Assembly (NCBI GenBank): GCA_937922005.1
Contig: CAKZWV010000055.1
Location: 1 to 23,994, forward strand
Length of the DNA: 23,994 nt
Origin: an uncultured Clostridia bacterium
GTDB lineage: Bacteria > Bacillota > Clostridia > Saccharofermentanales > DTU023
Direction of reading: 5' to 3'
In this document: one piece after another, positions 1 to 7,969 of the stretch
Layout: every line of letters starts with the position of its first letter
How positions within the stretch are numbered: the stretch's first letter is position 1
The notes under the pieces: generated by a model
Databases searched by the model: none
Seen by the model: only the letters and a program-made list of their open reading frames with translations
What the model was told of the DNA's origin: nothing
Position numbers and translations under genes: made by a program

Positions 1-7
1 CCAAAGG

Positions 8-43
8 AGCTGGTTTCTAGTTTTGCTAGAAACCAGCTTTTTT
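8..43 (+). terminator. Intrinsic terminator at the window start
   Basis: A perfect 13-bp inverted repeat (8-20 and 26-38) with a 5-base loop is followed by a run of T. It ends whatever gene lies upstream of the window, so the flavin reductase that follows probably starts a new transcription unit or depends on read-through. Confidence 0.88.
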
Positions 44-107
44 GCTATCATTTAAGGAGATTTTGTCCGAGCTTGCGCACACAATGAAAGTGTTGAAAGG
101 AGAGATT

Positions 108-797
108 ATGGAGTTATACGATGCAAAGGTGATAGAAGTAATTAAGGAGAAACCGACGATTTATACATACGTGATGGAAGTGCCGGAAGGCTATGAGTGG
201 ACGCCTGGCCAGCATGCACTATGGAAACTGCCAGATTTCGAGTTGACTCAAAAGGAAAGTCAACGAGTCTTTACCATTTCTTCTGCACCTGATGAGGGTG
301 TTTTAAAATTTACGACGAAGATTGCCGAAAAACATAGTGAATTTAAGGATGCTTTATTAAACAAGGTAACAGAGGGATCGAGGATCCAGGTTGCTGGGGC
401 CAGAGGAAAATTTGCTTTTCATGAGGAGAAGAGAAACCACTTAGCTGTAGCTGGTGGCATCGGGATCACCCCCTTCCGTGCACTTTTGAAGGATTGGTTG
501 GTCAGGCCTTGGGAAGGACATAAATTGACGATGCTTTATTCGGAATCCATGGGAGAATTTGCCTATGAGGATTTGTGGAAAGAGGTTGAGGAACATTTGC
601 CAGAGGTAGAGTTGCATTTGCTGACTTCAGTGAAGGAGTGTACTGACTTGGCTAAGGCTTTTGCTAAAGAACATATGAATGAGGGTGAGTACCTTATCTG
701 TGGGTCTCCTAAGATGAATGAGATTTATACGGAGATCTTTGAGGAAATGGGCATCGCCAAGGATAATATTGTCACTGATATTTTCATGGGGTATTAG
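108..797 (+). CDS. Ferredoxin-NADP reductase-type FAD/NAD(P)-binding oxidoreductase
   Basis: Small cytosolic flavoprotein (229 residues) of the ferredoxin-NADP reductase superfamily; such enzymes pass electrons between NAD(P)H and a ferredoxin, flavodoxin or partner enzyme through FAD. The FAD motif is RVFTISS (residues 53-59), matching the family RxYS pattern with Phe in place of Tyr. The nucleotide-binding loop is GGIGITPF (116-123), and a CGSPKM motif lies near the C-terminus, as usual in this fold. There is no 2Fe-2S domain. I chose the ATG at 108 because AAAGGAGA lies 4 bases upstream; an ATG at 42 would begin inside the terminator T-run. The next gene follows at once on the same strand. 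The partner and physiological direction cannot be read from sequence. Confidence 0.85.
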   Translation: MELYDAKVIEVIKEKPTIYTYVMEVPEGYEWTPGQHALWKLPDFELTQKESQRVFTISSAPDEGVLKFTTKIAEKHSEFKDALLNKVTEGSRIQVAGARGKFAFHEEKRNHLAVAGGIGITPFRALLKDWLVRPWEGHKLTMLYSESMGEFAYEDLWKEVEEHLPEVELHLLTSVKECTDLAKAFAKEHMNEGEYLICGSPKMNEIYTEIFEEMGIAKDNIVTDIFMGY

Positions 798-837
798 GCC
801 GGTGCCTAAACGTGAGGATAAAGAGAGCTTCAAGAAA

Positions 838-1251
838 ATGACGTCCGGGATGGAGGGCGAGGTTGAGCTTTATAAGCCTGTACTTCGTAAGATCAGCTGT
901 GGAGCCTGTCCCCGAGCTTGTTCCTTGCAGATAACCATAGATGATAAGGGAAAGATACTTGATATAACGGGCAACAGATGTCGGAGAGGTCTATCTTATG
1001 CTAAAGGTCTTCAAGAGGGGAGTGAGGGCCTTTTACATTCATCGGTCAGGGTCCGGGGAGGAGTGGCGGATAAGTGTCCCGTTGTGACTACTCGACCTCT
1101 TGACAAGAATTTACACATGAGGGCCCAAGTGGCCCTGAGGAGGATGATTGTCTCGGCCCCGGTGGCCAAGGGAGACCAGGTGCTGGAAGATCTTCTAGGA
1201 ACTGGCATTCCTGTAGTTGCCACAGAAACAATAGAAGAACATAAAAAATAA
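838..1251 (+). CDS. DUF1667-like four-cysteine protein
   Basis: Short protein (137 residues from the ATG at 838) resembling the DUF1667 family, often found beside FAD-dependent dehydrogenases such as glycerol-3-phosphate dehydrogenase operon members. It has a C-x2-C-x3-C cluster (Cys 21, 24, 28) and a fourth Cys in NRCRRG (Cys 48), a plausible Fe-S or metal site, and a fifth Cys in DKCPVV (80). The second half, with a TTRPL segment and a GTGIPVVAT end, follows the family pattern. The start is uncertain: GTG at 802, five bases after the upstream stop, is in frame, and neither start has a strong ribosome binding site. Close spacing to the flavin reductase suggests an operon and perhaps a redox partnership, which is inference. 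Confidence 0.72.
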   Translation: MTSGMEGEVELYKPVLRKISCGACPRACSLQITIDDKGKILDITGNRCRRGLSYAKGLQEGSEGLLHSSVRVRGGVADKCPVVTTRPLDKNLHMRAQVALRRMIVSAPVAKGDQVLEDLLGTGIPVVATETIEEHKK

Positions 1252-1254
1252 AAG

Positions 1255-1285
1255 AAAAAAGGAGCGTGAAGGCTCCTTTTTTTTT
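1255..1285 (+). terminator. Intrinsic terminator after the DUF1667-like gene
   Basis: GGAGC and GCTCC arms, extended by A/T pairs on both sides, precede a run of nine or more T. It starts just after the stop codon and closes the two-gene redox unit. Confidence 0.85.
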
Positions 1286-1470
1286 ATGGTGGAATCTTTG
1301 TTCAGGGAGAAGGGGAGAGGAGTTAGCGACGAATACATGAAGTATGGGAGCTATGGAAAGACGGGAGAAGATAGGAGAAGTATGAATTGTTGGGAAAAAA
1401 TAGGGAAAGTGAGATGAATGGGATGATTTGTAAGGGAATGTAGGGGTGTTGTTGCGGTGGCAGGGGGGCG

Positions 1471-1591
1471 ATCTGATAGACTGGGAGTACATGAACCAGG
1501 TCAAAGGATCGTGTTCTATTTCCAGCCTGCGGTCTTTTGGGGACCCCAGAGGAGGCAGACGGGAGGATTTTAGAGAAATGCGAGGTGGCAT
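1471..1591 (+). promoter_or_regulatory. Extended -10 promoter and conserved leader of first family member
   Basis: TGATAGACT (1474-1482) reads as an extended -10 element; no good -35 is seen. The following roughly 110-base leader is clearly related to the leader before the second family member: GGTCAA, GATCGTG, CTATT, TTTTGGGG and AGAGAAATG, then GAGGTGG, recur in the same order. The ribosome binding site GAGGTGG lies just before the ATG at 1592. The rest of the 306-base gap (1286-1470) is purine-rich on this strand and shows nothing I can name. Confidence 0.5.
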
Positions 1592-2575
1592 ATGAAGAAA
1601 ATGAAGATACAAGGACGTACAGCCCTAGTGCTAGCGGCCCTTATTGGGGTCAGTAGTCTGGGGATGGGGTCTATCGGGATCCTCGGCGGCCAGGGGCTGC
1701 GAGCGAGGATGGCACAGGGAAGGCAGGTTTGGCCTACAAGGGCAGACCAGGTCATGGCCCTGGAAGATAATCAGGGGAAGGGTCTTGTGATCGACGATGC
1801 CGACGAGGGCTGGTTCCGGCAGGTAAAAAACCTGAAGGCGAACCCCAAGTGGTTCTGGACCATTAATTCTGGCAGAATGCAGGCTTTCTTGCATAAGCAT
1901 GGTTTGGATGAAAAGTCCTTTGAAGAGAAATATCATACGACGGTTCAAAAGGTGCTAGACCAGTATGCAGATGAGCTCGTTTCGGAAGAAGATCTGGAAG
2001 ATCTAATGAAACGTCAGTTCTTCGGGCCTTATGAAGGCGAAGATTACATGCTGAGCCTATCTCGGGCCCTGCAGGCGTCGGGGTATTCCTATTATGCTCA
2101 GTTCAATCTCATGGATTGGTCAGCTGACTATAGCAACATCTATGGGTTGACGCCGGAGGCGGATCCGATGGCAGAATGGCGGATGAATCCCATCCAGTAT
2201 GTGACCATACAGACCAATCCTGATGGATCGGCTGCTGGCGAAGATGGCGAGGCTGGCGAGGCGTCCGGAGAAAGTCAACGCTCCAATAGACGGACCCGGC
2301 AGACGGAAGCCAGTGAGGAGACGACAGTTACGGAGACGTCAGCCACTGCGGCTGAGGAGCCTGCGACTGGAGAAGAGAACCAAGAAGAGCCGACTGCTCC
2401 AAGTGCAGTAGAGTCGCAAGGGGAAGCGGGTGAAAGTGAAGCTCAATCTGGGCCGACAACCATTCCTGCTGATAATACTCCTACGAGAAGACGTAGGGGG
2501 ACGGCAACTAAAGCGACTGAAGAGGTGGCTCCTAGCGAGTCGGCAACGCAGGCAACACAACCTGCAGGAAATTAA
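1592..2575 (+). CDS. Secreted paralog 1: conserved C-terminal module without CAP domain
   Basis: Exported protein of 327 residues and unknown function. A basic start (KKMKIQGR) and a hydrophobic stretch (10-32) form a signal peptide, although no clean AxA cleavage site is visible. Residues 33-58 match the mature N-terminus of the next gene. From about residue 64 it joins the family's C-terminal module (84-207: NPKWFW, HGLDEKSFE, GEDYMLSLSRALQ, QFNLMDWS, TPEADPMAEWRMNP). The tail (208-327) is rich in Glu, Thr, Ser and Ala, with the basic motifs NRRTRQ and TRRRRG, and ends QPAGN. There is no LPXTG signal or membrane anchor. It looks like paralog 2 with the CAP domain and linker removed. It sits between its own promoter and terminator. 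Confidence 0.8.
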   Translation: MKKMKIQGRTALVLAALIGVSSLGMGSIGILGGQGLRARMAQGRQVWPTRADQVMALEDNQGKGLVIDDADEGWFRQVKNLKANPKWFWTINSGRMQAFLHKHGLDEKSFEEKYHTTVQKVLDQYADELVSEEDLEDLMKRQFFGPYEGEDYMLSLSRALQASGYSYYAQFNLMDWSADYSNIYGLTPEADPMAEWRMNPIQYVTIQTNPDGSAAGEDGEAGEASGESQRSNRRTRQTEASEETTVTETSATAAEEPATGEENQEEPTAPSAVESQGEAGESEAQSGPTTIPADNTPTRRRRGTATKATEEVAPSESATQATQPAGN

Positions 2576-2579
2576 AAAG

Positions 2580-2621
2580 ACAAATACGGGAAAGCCCCTC
2601 CTCGGGAGCGGGAATATTTGT
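2580..2621 (+). other. Stem-loop in the 3' untranslated region of paralog 1
   Basis: ACAAATA (2580-2586) pairs with TATTTGT (2615-2621), and inside it CTCC-TCG-GGAG (2598-2608) forms a second stem. There is no T-run, so it is not a terminator; it might stabilise the transcript end. No copy is seen after paralog 2. Confidence 0.35.
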
Positions 2622-2652
2622 AAAGAATGGTTAGATAAATCATAATGACCTG

Positions 2653-2688
2653 AAAAGCCGATCTGGGGTGTCCTGGATCGGCTTTTTT
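2653..2688 (+). terminator. Intrinsic terminator of paralog 1
   Basis: An 11-bp inverted repeat (2653-2663 and 2676-2686, AAAAGCCGATC and its complement) is followed by T. The same block, including the preceding TGACCTG, recurs after paralog 2, so the terminator was duplicated along with the gene. Confidence 0.87.
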
Positions 2689-2889
2689 GCCTTTTGAAGA
2701 ACGATTGTTTAGGCTTTTCATGATGGTGATTTGGGATGCTTATAGGTGAAATGGCTTTTGAAATCGGCTTTTTGCTGGCGGATGGGTAACTTTGTTGGTG
2801 CTTTGCCCTGTGATGCTCCCTACTGAGTATTCGGGAGCTGGGTTTTGTTAAAGAATTGTAGGGAGATTGTAGGCGACGTGAGTGCTGGG

Positions 2890-3016
2890 ATCTGTTACAC
2901 TATTCATATATGAATTGGGTCAATAGATCGTGTCCTATTCTCTCGTTGTGTCCTTTTGGGGGGTTCCGAAGGGGCTGTAGGCGGGGAGGGATAACAAGAG
3001 AAATGAGAGGTGGCCT
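2890..3016 (+). promoter_or_regulatory. Extended -10 promoter and conserved leader of second family member
   Basis: TGTTACACT (2893-2901) is an extended -10 element matching the position of TGATAGACT upstream of paralog 1. It is followed at once by a perfect 14-bp palindrome (2902-2915, ATTCATATATGAAT) that could be an operator at the transcription start; this palindrome is absent from the first copy. The leader then follows the same blocks as the first copy up to the GAGAGGTGG ribosome binding site. The upstream stretch 2689-2889 holds no gene I can support. Confidence 0.5.
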
Positions 3017-5428
3017 ATGAAGAAAATGAAGATACAAGGACGGACAGCCCTGGTACTAGCGGCCCTCATCAGGGTCAGTAGTTTAGGGACGGCGTTTGCT
3101 GGCATCCTCGGCGGCCAAGGGCTACAAGCGAGGATGGCACAGGGAAGGCAGATTTGGCCTACAAAGGCTGACCAGGTCGTGGCCCTGGAAGAGGATGAAA
3201 CTGCGGAAGAGAGTGGGGAGCTTGAAATTTCGGAAGAATCTAGCGCCCTGGAAGCAGTTGCGGAGGCACCTGCGCAACAGAATGGGGCGTCAAGCCAAAA
3301 GCCTAAGGAAATTAATGGCTATCAGGTGATTCCGATTCCAATGACCTATGAAGAGATCATGAAGGCATATAATACGGTTCGTGAAGAGTATTGCGTGCTA
3401 CAACAGTATGACGCTCAATTTGTCGATAAGCCAAGCTTAAATGATCCATCGAACATCAATCCGGGTAGACTGAGTGATCATGCTCTTCGGGTGATCCTTG
3501 ATATGGTCAACCTTTACCGAGCGGCCGGTGGCTATCCTGCCATTCAATATATGGGACTGTCCGATGGTTATCAAGCCTACTGTGCCTTGTGCTCCAGGGC
3601 TGACACGATATCCCACGATCCTTCTGAAATCGTAAATCACAGCGCCAACCGAGAGGTGTCACAAGAGCTGAAAGATCTTGTCATGGCACAAGAAAATAAC
3701 CATAACTGCTTGGCTTGGAATTATGGTTTCTTAAGAGACATTAAGGGATGGATGCAGGAAGGCTATAGAAATTCCACACTTAAAGGGGGAATTTATGATA
3801 TTGGTCACCGCATGGTCCAATTGACCCCCGCATATGATTCATACGTTTATGGGCAGGCTGGTACGGTGTCTATTGCTGGGTTAGGTCGGAGCGGGAAGGG
3901 ATCAGATGGATTTTCCTATACACCAAGGATTTTTCCAGCAGGTGGTCAATTACCGGAAGCACTTTTGGAAAGCGGAGCTTCTTTGATGATCGATGTTCGT
4001 AGTACGAATCTCATCGTTGATAATGACCTTCAAGTGGAAGTTTACCTGCCAGAGGCAGATGGAAGGTATATGATGTCTTCCTCCAAGAATGCGGCCGCCA
4101 TATATAGTGTAAGTGACGGGACCATTGCCCTTGGCAGGATGTTTGGTAATCAATCTACTTATGACTTTGCTTCCGTTATGCCACCCTGGCAAGATGCTAA
4201 GGTGACGTCTAAGTTGGCCGGAAAACCATTTATCTTTGGCTTAATACTTCGCAATTTAAAAACGAGGGATGGCAAAACGGTCAATATGGCGACGGCCAAT
4301 CTTTTTGCGGACACTGATAAGCCTGCGAGTACAGATTTGAAGGATACTCAGTATGCTGCAGATGAAAAAATGGTCAAAGAGTTTAAGCAAGTGATCGTAA
4401 ATAGCGGGAAATTTGGCAATACACCGAGTAAAAAACCAGATAGCACACCTATCGATCCGAATGCCAATTTTGGTGGAAACACCGGCAATGAAGGTGGCAA
4501 TACGGGTAACACTGGCAATGAAGGAGGCAATTCCGGCTCCAGTGGGAATACCGGGAACTCTGGGAGCAGCTCGGGCAATAAGGCCGGCCAGTCAGGCGGT
4601 GATGCTGGGCAGAAGGGCCTAGTTATAGATGAAGTCGATGAGGGTTGGTTCCGTCAGGTGAAGACCCTGAAGGCGAATCCCAAGTGGTTCTGGACTATTA
4701 ATGCGGGCAGGATGCAGGCATTCTTACATAAGCATGGTTTGGATGAGAAGTCCTTTGAAGAGAAATACCATACCACCGTTCAGAAAGTCTTAGACCAGTA
4801 TGCAGACGATCTCGTTTCGGCGGAAGATCTGGAAGATTTGATGAAGAGAAATTTCTTTGGGCCTTATGAGGGCGAAGATTATATGCTGAGTCTGTCTCGG
4901 GCCCTGCAAGCGACTGGTTATTCCTACTATGCTCAGTTCAACCTCATGGATTGGTCCGCTGATTATAGCAATATCTATGGATTGACCCCGGAAGCAGATC
5001 CGATGGCCGAATGGCGGATGAATCCCATCCAGTATGTGACCATACAGACCAATCCTGACGGATCGGCTGCTGGTGAGGATGGCGAAGGCGGTGATACGTC
5101 AGGTGAGAGTCATCGTTCGAATAGACGGACCCGGCAGACGGAAACCAGCGAAGAGACCAAAGAGACCAAAGAGTCCAAGGACGCTAAGGAAACACAGGCG
5201 ACAGAGCCTGCGGCTGGGGAAGAGAGCCAAGAGCCTACCACTCCGAGTGCTGTGTCGACACAAGAGGAAGGCTCCTCTCAGGAAAGCCAATCTGGGCCGA
5301 CGGTCATAGAAGAGCCGAGTACGACTGGAAGAAGACGCCGAGCCCCTGCCAGCTCTGAGACCACAACAGCTCCAAATGAGAATCCTAACCAAACGTCAGA
5401 GCAGCCTACGCAGCCAGCTGGAAACTAG
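3017..5428 (+). CDS. Secreted paralog 2: CAP/SCP-like domain plus conserved C-terminal module
   Basis: Exported protein of 803 residues. The signal peptide ends near AFA-G (residues 26-29). An acidic spacer leads to a CAP/SCP-like domain (about 155-285) with MVNLYRAAGGYP, His 200, GWMQEGY and GHRMVQL (His 264), the usual CAP landmarks. A beta-rich region follows (about 300-432; FPAGGQLPEALL, VMPPWQD, IFGLILRN), as often seen after CAP domains in Bacillota proteins. A Gly/Asn/Ser linker (484-532, NTGNEGGN-type repeats) joins it to the family C-terminal module (554-677). The tail has NRRTRQ and GRRRRA and ends QPAGN. No sortase signal is visible. CAP proteins act outside the cell in varied roles (adhesion, lipid or wall binding), so the function remains open. 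The ATG at 3017 has GAGAGGTGG just upstream. Confidence 0.85.
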   Translation: MKKMKIQGRTALVLAALIRVSSLGTAFAGILGGQGLQARMAQGRQIWPTKADQVVALEEDETAEESGELEISEESSALEAVAEAPAQQNGASSQKPKEINGYQVIPIPMTYEEIMKAYNTVREEYCVLQQYDAQFVDKPSLNDPSNINPGRLSDHALRVILDMVNLYRAAGGYPAIQYMGLSDGYQAYCALCSRADTISHDPSEIVNHSANREVSQELKDLVMAQENNHNCLAWNYGFLRDIKGWMQEGYRNSTLKGGIYDIGHRMVQLTPAYDSYVYGQAGTVSIAGLGRSGKGSDGFSYTPRIFPAGGQLPEALLESGASLMIDVRSTNLIVDNDLQVEVYLPEADGRYMMSSSKNAAAIYSVSDGTIALGRMFGNQSTYDFASVMPPWQDAKVTSKLAGKPFIFGLILRNLKTRDGKTVNMATANLFADTDKPASTDLKDTQYAADEKMVKEFKQVIVNSGKFGNTPSKKPDSTPIDPNANFGGNTGNEGGNTGNTGNEGGNSGSSGNTGNSGSSSGNKAGQSGGDAGQKGLVIDEVDEGWFRQVKTLKANPKWFWTINAGRMQAFLHKHGLDEKSFEEKYHTTVQKVLDQYADDLVSAEDLEDLMKRNFFGPYEGEDYMLSLSRALQATGYSYYAQFNLMDWSADYSNIYGLTPEADPMAEWRMNPIQYVTIQTNPDGSAAGEDGEGGDTSGESHRSNRRTRQTETSEETKETKESKDAKETQATEPAAGEESQEPTTPSAVSTQEEGSSQESQSGPTVIEEPSTTGRRRRAPASSETTTAPNENPNQTSEQPTQPAGN

Positions 5429-5459
5429 GCACGAGCCATCCGCCTTGTTTCTATCTAGG

Positions 5460-5499
5460 AATAGCCTGATTTGAGCCGAAATAGCCTGATCTGAGCCAA
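5460..5499 (+). repeat. Two-copy 20-bp tandem repeat
   Basis: AATAGCCTGATTTGAGCCGA is followed directly by a copy with two changes, and a third partial copy starts at 5500 (AATGGCC). It lies between the stop of paralog 2 and its terminator hairpin. No function is apparent. Confidence 0.7.
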
Positions 5500-5560
5500 A
5501 ATGGCCAGAGATAATAGGGCTAAATCGGAAACGTAAAGTAGCATAGATCGAAGTGACCTG

Positions 5561-5596
5561 AAAAGCCGATCCGGGGTTTCCTGGGTCGGCCTTTTT
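5561..5596 (+). terminator. Terminator-like hairpin directly before paralog 3
   Basis: GCCGATCC (5565-5572) pairs with GGGTCGGC (5583-5590, one G-T pair), followed by a T-run. It is a copy of the terminator of paralog 1. The ribosome binding site of paralog 3 begins four bases after the T-run, leaving no room for a promoter. The next gene therefore relies on read-through or on a promoter upstream of the hairpin, so the hairpin may act as a partial terminator. Confidence 0.75.
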
Positions 5597-5615
5597 GGAA
5601 AAAGGAGAAATGAAA

Positions 5616-7940
5616 ATGCAAAAGAACCAGAAAAAAGTTGGTATAGCCCTAGCCTTGGCTGGAGTATTTGTTACAGGAAGTTTGGGGCCGATCTGGGAAA
5701 AAGGAGAGGCTATCCTTGGAGACAATGGGAGCCCGGCAGCGCAAGAGGCGGGGCAAGAGCCAGCAGGCGACCAAGGACAGGCTCAAGCTAGACAGGCGGG
5801 GCAACTGGATGCCGTCCAGGCCTTAGAAAAAGGGCAAGAAGCAGAGGAAATCCAAGGCTACAGGATTGTAGAGATGGGGCCTAGTTGCGACGAAATATAT
5901 AAGACATTTAATTCGATTGAGAAAAGATGGCATATTTTGTCGGATGAGAACATGGTCTATTTGGAAAAGCCTGACTTGAAAGATCCTAAGAACCTTAAAA
6001 TTGGGAAAGTTTCCCAGCCTATGCTGGATTTGACCCTGGAGATGGTCAATCTTTTCCGGCGGATGGGGGGGTATCCGCCCATGCGAGAGGTCCGATCCCG
6101 GGAGTCTTTTCAGGCCTATTGCGTCTTATCGACCCGGGCTAATACCTTGACTCATACGGTCTCGACGGTGATTAATCATCCGGCCAATAAGGATGTCCCA
6201 GACTCCGTAAAGAACCTGGCTAGGCAAGCAGGAGGCAACCATAGTTGTCTGGCGGGATTTGGCTTTATCAATGACGTTTGCGCCTGGATGGATGAGGGCT
6301 ATGAAAACGGGCTTTCGTCCAACTTCTACGATATTGGACATCGGATGTACCACCTCTGGGCGGAGAAAAATATCTATTATTATGGACGTGCTGGGGCCCT
6401 GGGCATCGCCGACCAAGGGACGGAAGCCCCCTTTCCCCCTGTCAAAGCAAATACTCCCTACATTTCTAACCCAGGCGGCCAGATTCCCACCAGCATTTTA
6501 GCTAGAGGGGCTGCCCTCACGATTGATTTTCGGGGGACGGAAGTTTTGCCAGGGGCGGATTTCACGGTCGAGGTCTATGTGCCTGACGCTCAAGGTAAGT
6601 ATGATATTTCTGCCAAACCCGCTGCTACGTATACGACAAGTAATAGTAAGGTGAAGATCGGGTCGGCCTTTTGGGGAACCATCGCCTTTGTTCAGCCGCC
6701 CTGGCAGGATCCTGAGGTCTTGAAGGCCCAGGGGATTACTGAAACCTATCATGATACCAAAAAGCCGATCTTTTATGGCCTTATCTTACGTAATGTCGAG
6801 ACGAAAGATAAGAAATTGGTGAATGTGGCCACAAGAAATCTCTTTTCTGCTTCTGGAGATCCTTCGGAGCCTGCGATCGAAAAGCCAGCGGTGAAACATA
6901 GCAGATATGAGAGCGACTATGCTCCAGACCCCAGCTTCCTAGAAAACTACCAGGCTCAAGTACACGAGGAGGCTGAAAAGCTGCGTGCCTCGGAGACGTC
7001 GTCGACAGGGACAGAGAAGACGCAGGCGACAGAGCCGGGGCACTCAACCCAACCTGGCAGCTCAACGGAACCAGGCCATTCTTCGGATGACCCGAGATCT
7101 ACCGGACCAAGCTCTCCTGGATCCAACAATAGTTCTGCAAATACTCCCGGCTACATGAGTCTTTCTAAAGCCGGTCTTGAACCTGGGCTGGGCGTAGGGG
7201 ATAACTCTCTTGCAGTGAATCCCAAGCATTTCTGGACTCTCAATGCGGCGAGACTAGAACGCTTCTTAAACCGCCATGGTCTAGACAAGGCAAGCTTTGA
7301 GCGTCAATATCATATTTCCTTTGACAAGGTTTTGGAGCAATATGCCGAAACCCTGGTATCGGCAGAAGATGTCGAAGACCTGATGAAAAGGCTGTACTTT
7401 GGGCCTGTTGATGGCGAAGACTATATGTTAAGCCTATCTCGGGCTTTGCAGGCAACCGGTTACTCCTACTACAGCCAGTTCAACCTTATGGATTGGTCCA
7501 CAGACTATAGCAATCTTTACGGACTGACGCCGGAAGCCGATCCCATGGCCGAGTGGCGGATGAATCCCGTCCAGTATGTCGTTCAGACAGATGCCGCCGG
7601 GTCGACCGCTGGCGGGGAGGAGTCCTCTGATGAGCAGGGCGATAGATCACATGATAACCGCCAGCCCAACAGGAGGACACGTCAGACAGAGGGCAGCCAA
7701 GAATCCATAGAAACCCAGGTTTCTGAGCCTGCACAAGGGGAAGCAGTTGAGGAGCCTACGGTACCGGCCGCCGCGGAGACGGCAGCCGATGAATCTGCTA
7801 GCGAAGGCCAAGCGGGTCCAACGACCGTTCCTGCCCAGGAGCCCCCGAAGAGACGGCAAAGAGGGACAGCTCCCAAACAGACTTCCGAAGAGACGCTCAG
7901 CGAGGCCCCTGAGCAGACAACGGAGTCGGCTGGGAATTAG
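5616..7940 (+). CDS. Secreted paralog 3: divergent CAP/SCP-like protein with the same C-terminal module
   Basis: Exported protein of 774 residues with the same architecture as paralog 2 but much more divergent in the front half. The signal peptide is residues 1-25. A Gln/Ala-rich spacer leads to a CAP-like domain (about 134-265; EMVNLFRRMGGYP, LTHTVS, AWMDEGYENG, GHRMYHL) and the beta-rich region (NPGGQIP, VQPPWQDPE, IFYGLILRN). A Ser/Thr/Pro linker with GHSTQPGSSTEPGHS-type repeats precedes the C-terminal module (535-655), which is almost unchanged (GEDYMLSLSRALQATGYSYY). The tail has NRRTRQ and KRRQRG and ends ESAGN. I chose the ATG at 5616 because AAAGGAG lies 8 bases upstream; the ATG at 5610 would be too close. 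No anchor motif is visible. Role unknown. Confidence 0.83.
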   Translation: MQKNQKKVGIALALAGVFVTGSLGPIWEKGEAILGDNGSPAAQEAGQEPAGDQGQAQARQAGQLDAVQALEKGQEAEEIQGYRIVEMGPSCDEIYKTFNSIEKRWHILSDENMVYLEKPDLKDPKNLKIGKVSQPMLDLTLEMVNLFRRMGGYPPMREVRSRESFQAYCVLSTRANTLTHTVSTVINHPANKDVPDSVKNLARQAGGNHSCLAGFGFINDVCAWMDEGYENGLSSNFYDIGHRMYHLWAEKNIYYYGRAGALGIADQGTEAPFPPVKANTPYISNPGGQIPTSILARGAALTIDFRGTEVLPGADFTVEVYVPDAQGKYDISAKPAATYTTSNSKVKIGSAFWGTIAFVQPPWQDPEVLKAQGITETYHDTKKPIFYGLILRNVETKDKKLVNVATRNLFSASGDPSEPAIEKPAVKHSRYESDYAPDPSFLENYQAQVHEEAEKLRASETSSTGTEKTQATEPGHSTQPGSSTEPGHSSDDPRSTGPSSPGSNNSSANTPGYMSLSKAGLEPGLGVGDNSLAVNPKHFWTLNAARLERFLNRHGLDKASFERQYHISFDKVLEQYAETLVSAEDVEDLMKRLYFGPVDGEDYMLSLSRALQATGYSYYSQFNLMDWSTDYSNLYGLTPEADPMAEWRMNPVQYVVQTDAAGSTAGGEESSDEQGDRSHDNRQPNRRTRQTEGSQESIETQVSEPAQGEAVEEPTVPAAAETAADESASEGQAGPTTVPAQEPPKRRQRGTAPKQTSEETLSEAPEQTTESAGN

Positions 7941-7969
7941 AGGCCTTCTGTAGACGAAAACTGGGCAAA

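Noticed and set aside
1088..1612. 174-residue open frame on the minus strand
   Set aside because: It runs antisense across the DUF1667-like gene end, its terminator and the intergenic region, with no ribosome binding site and low-complexity Ser/Pro/His sequence.
4484..4620. Gly/Asn/Ser repeat region considered as a CRISPR-like or tandem DNA array
   Set aside because: It is in frame in paralog 2 and reads as a flexible protein linker with irregular units and no spacers.
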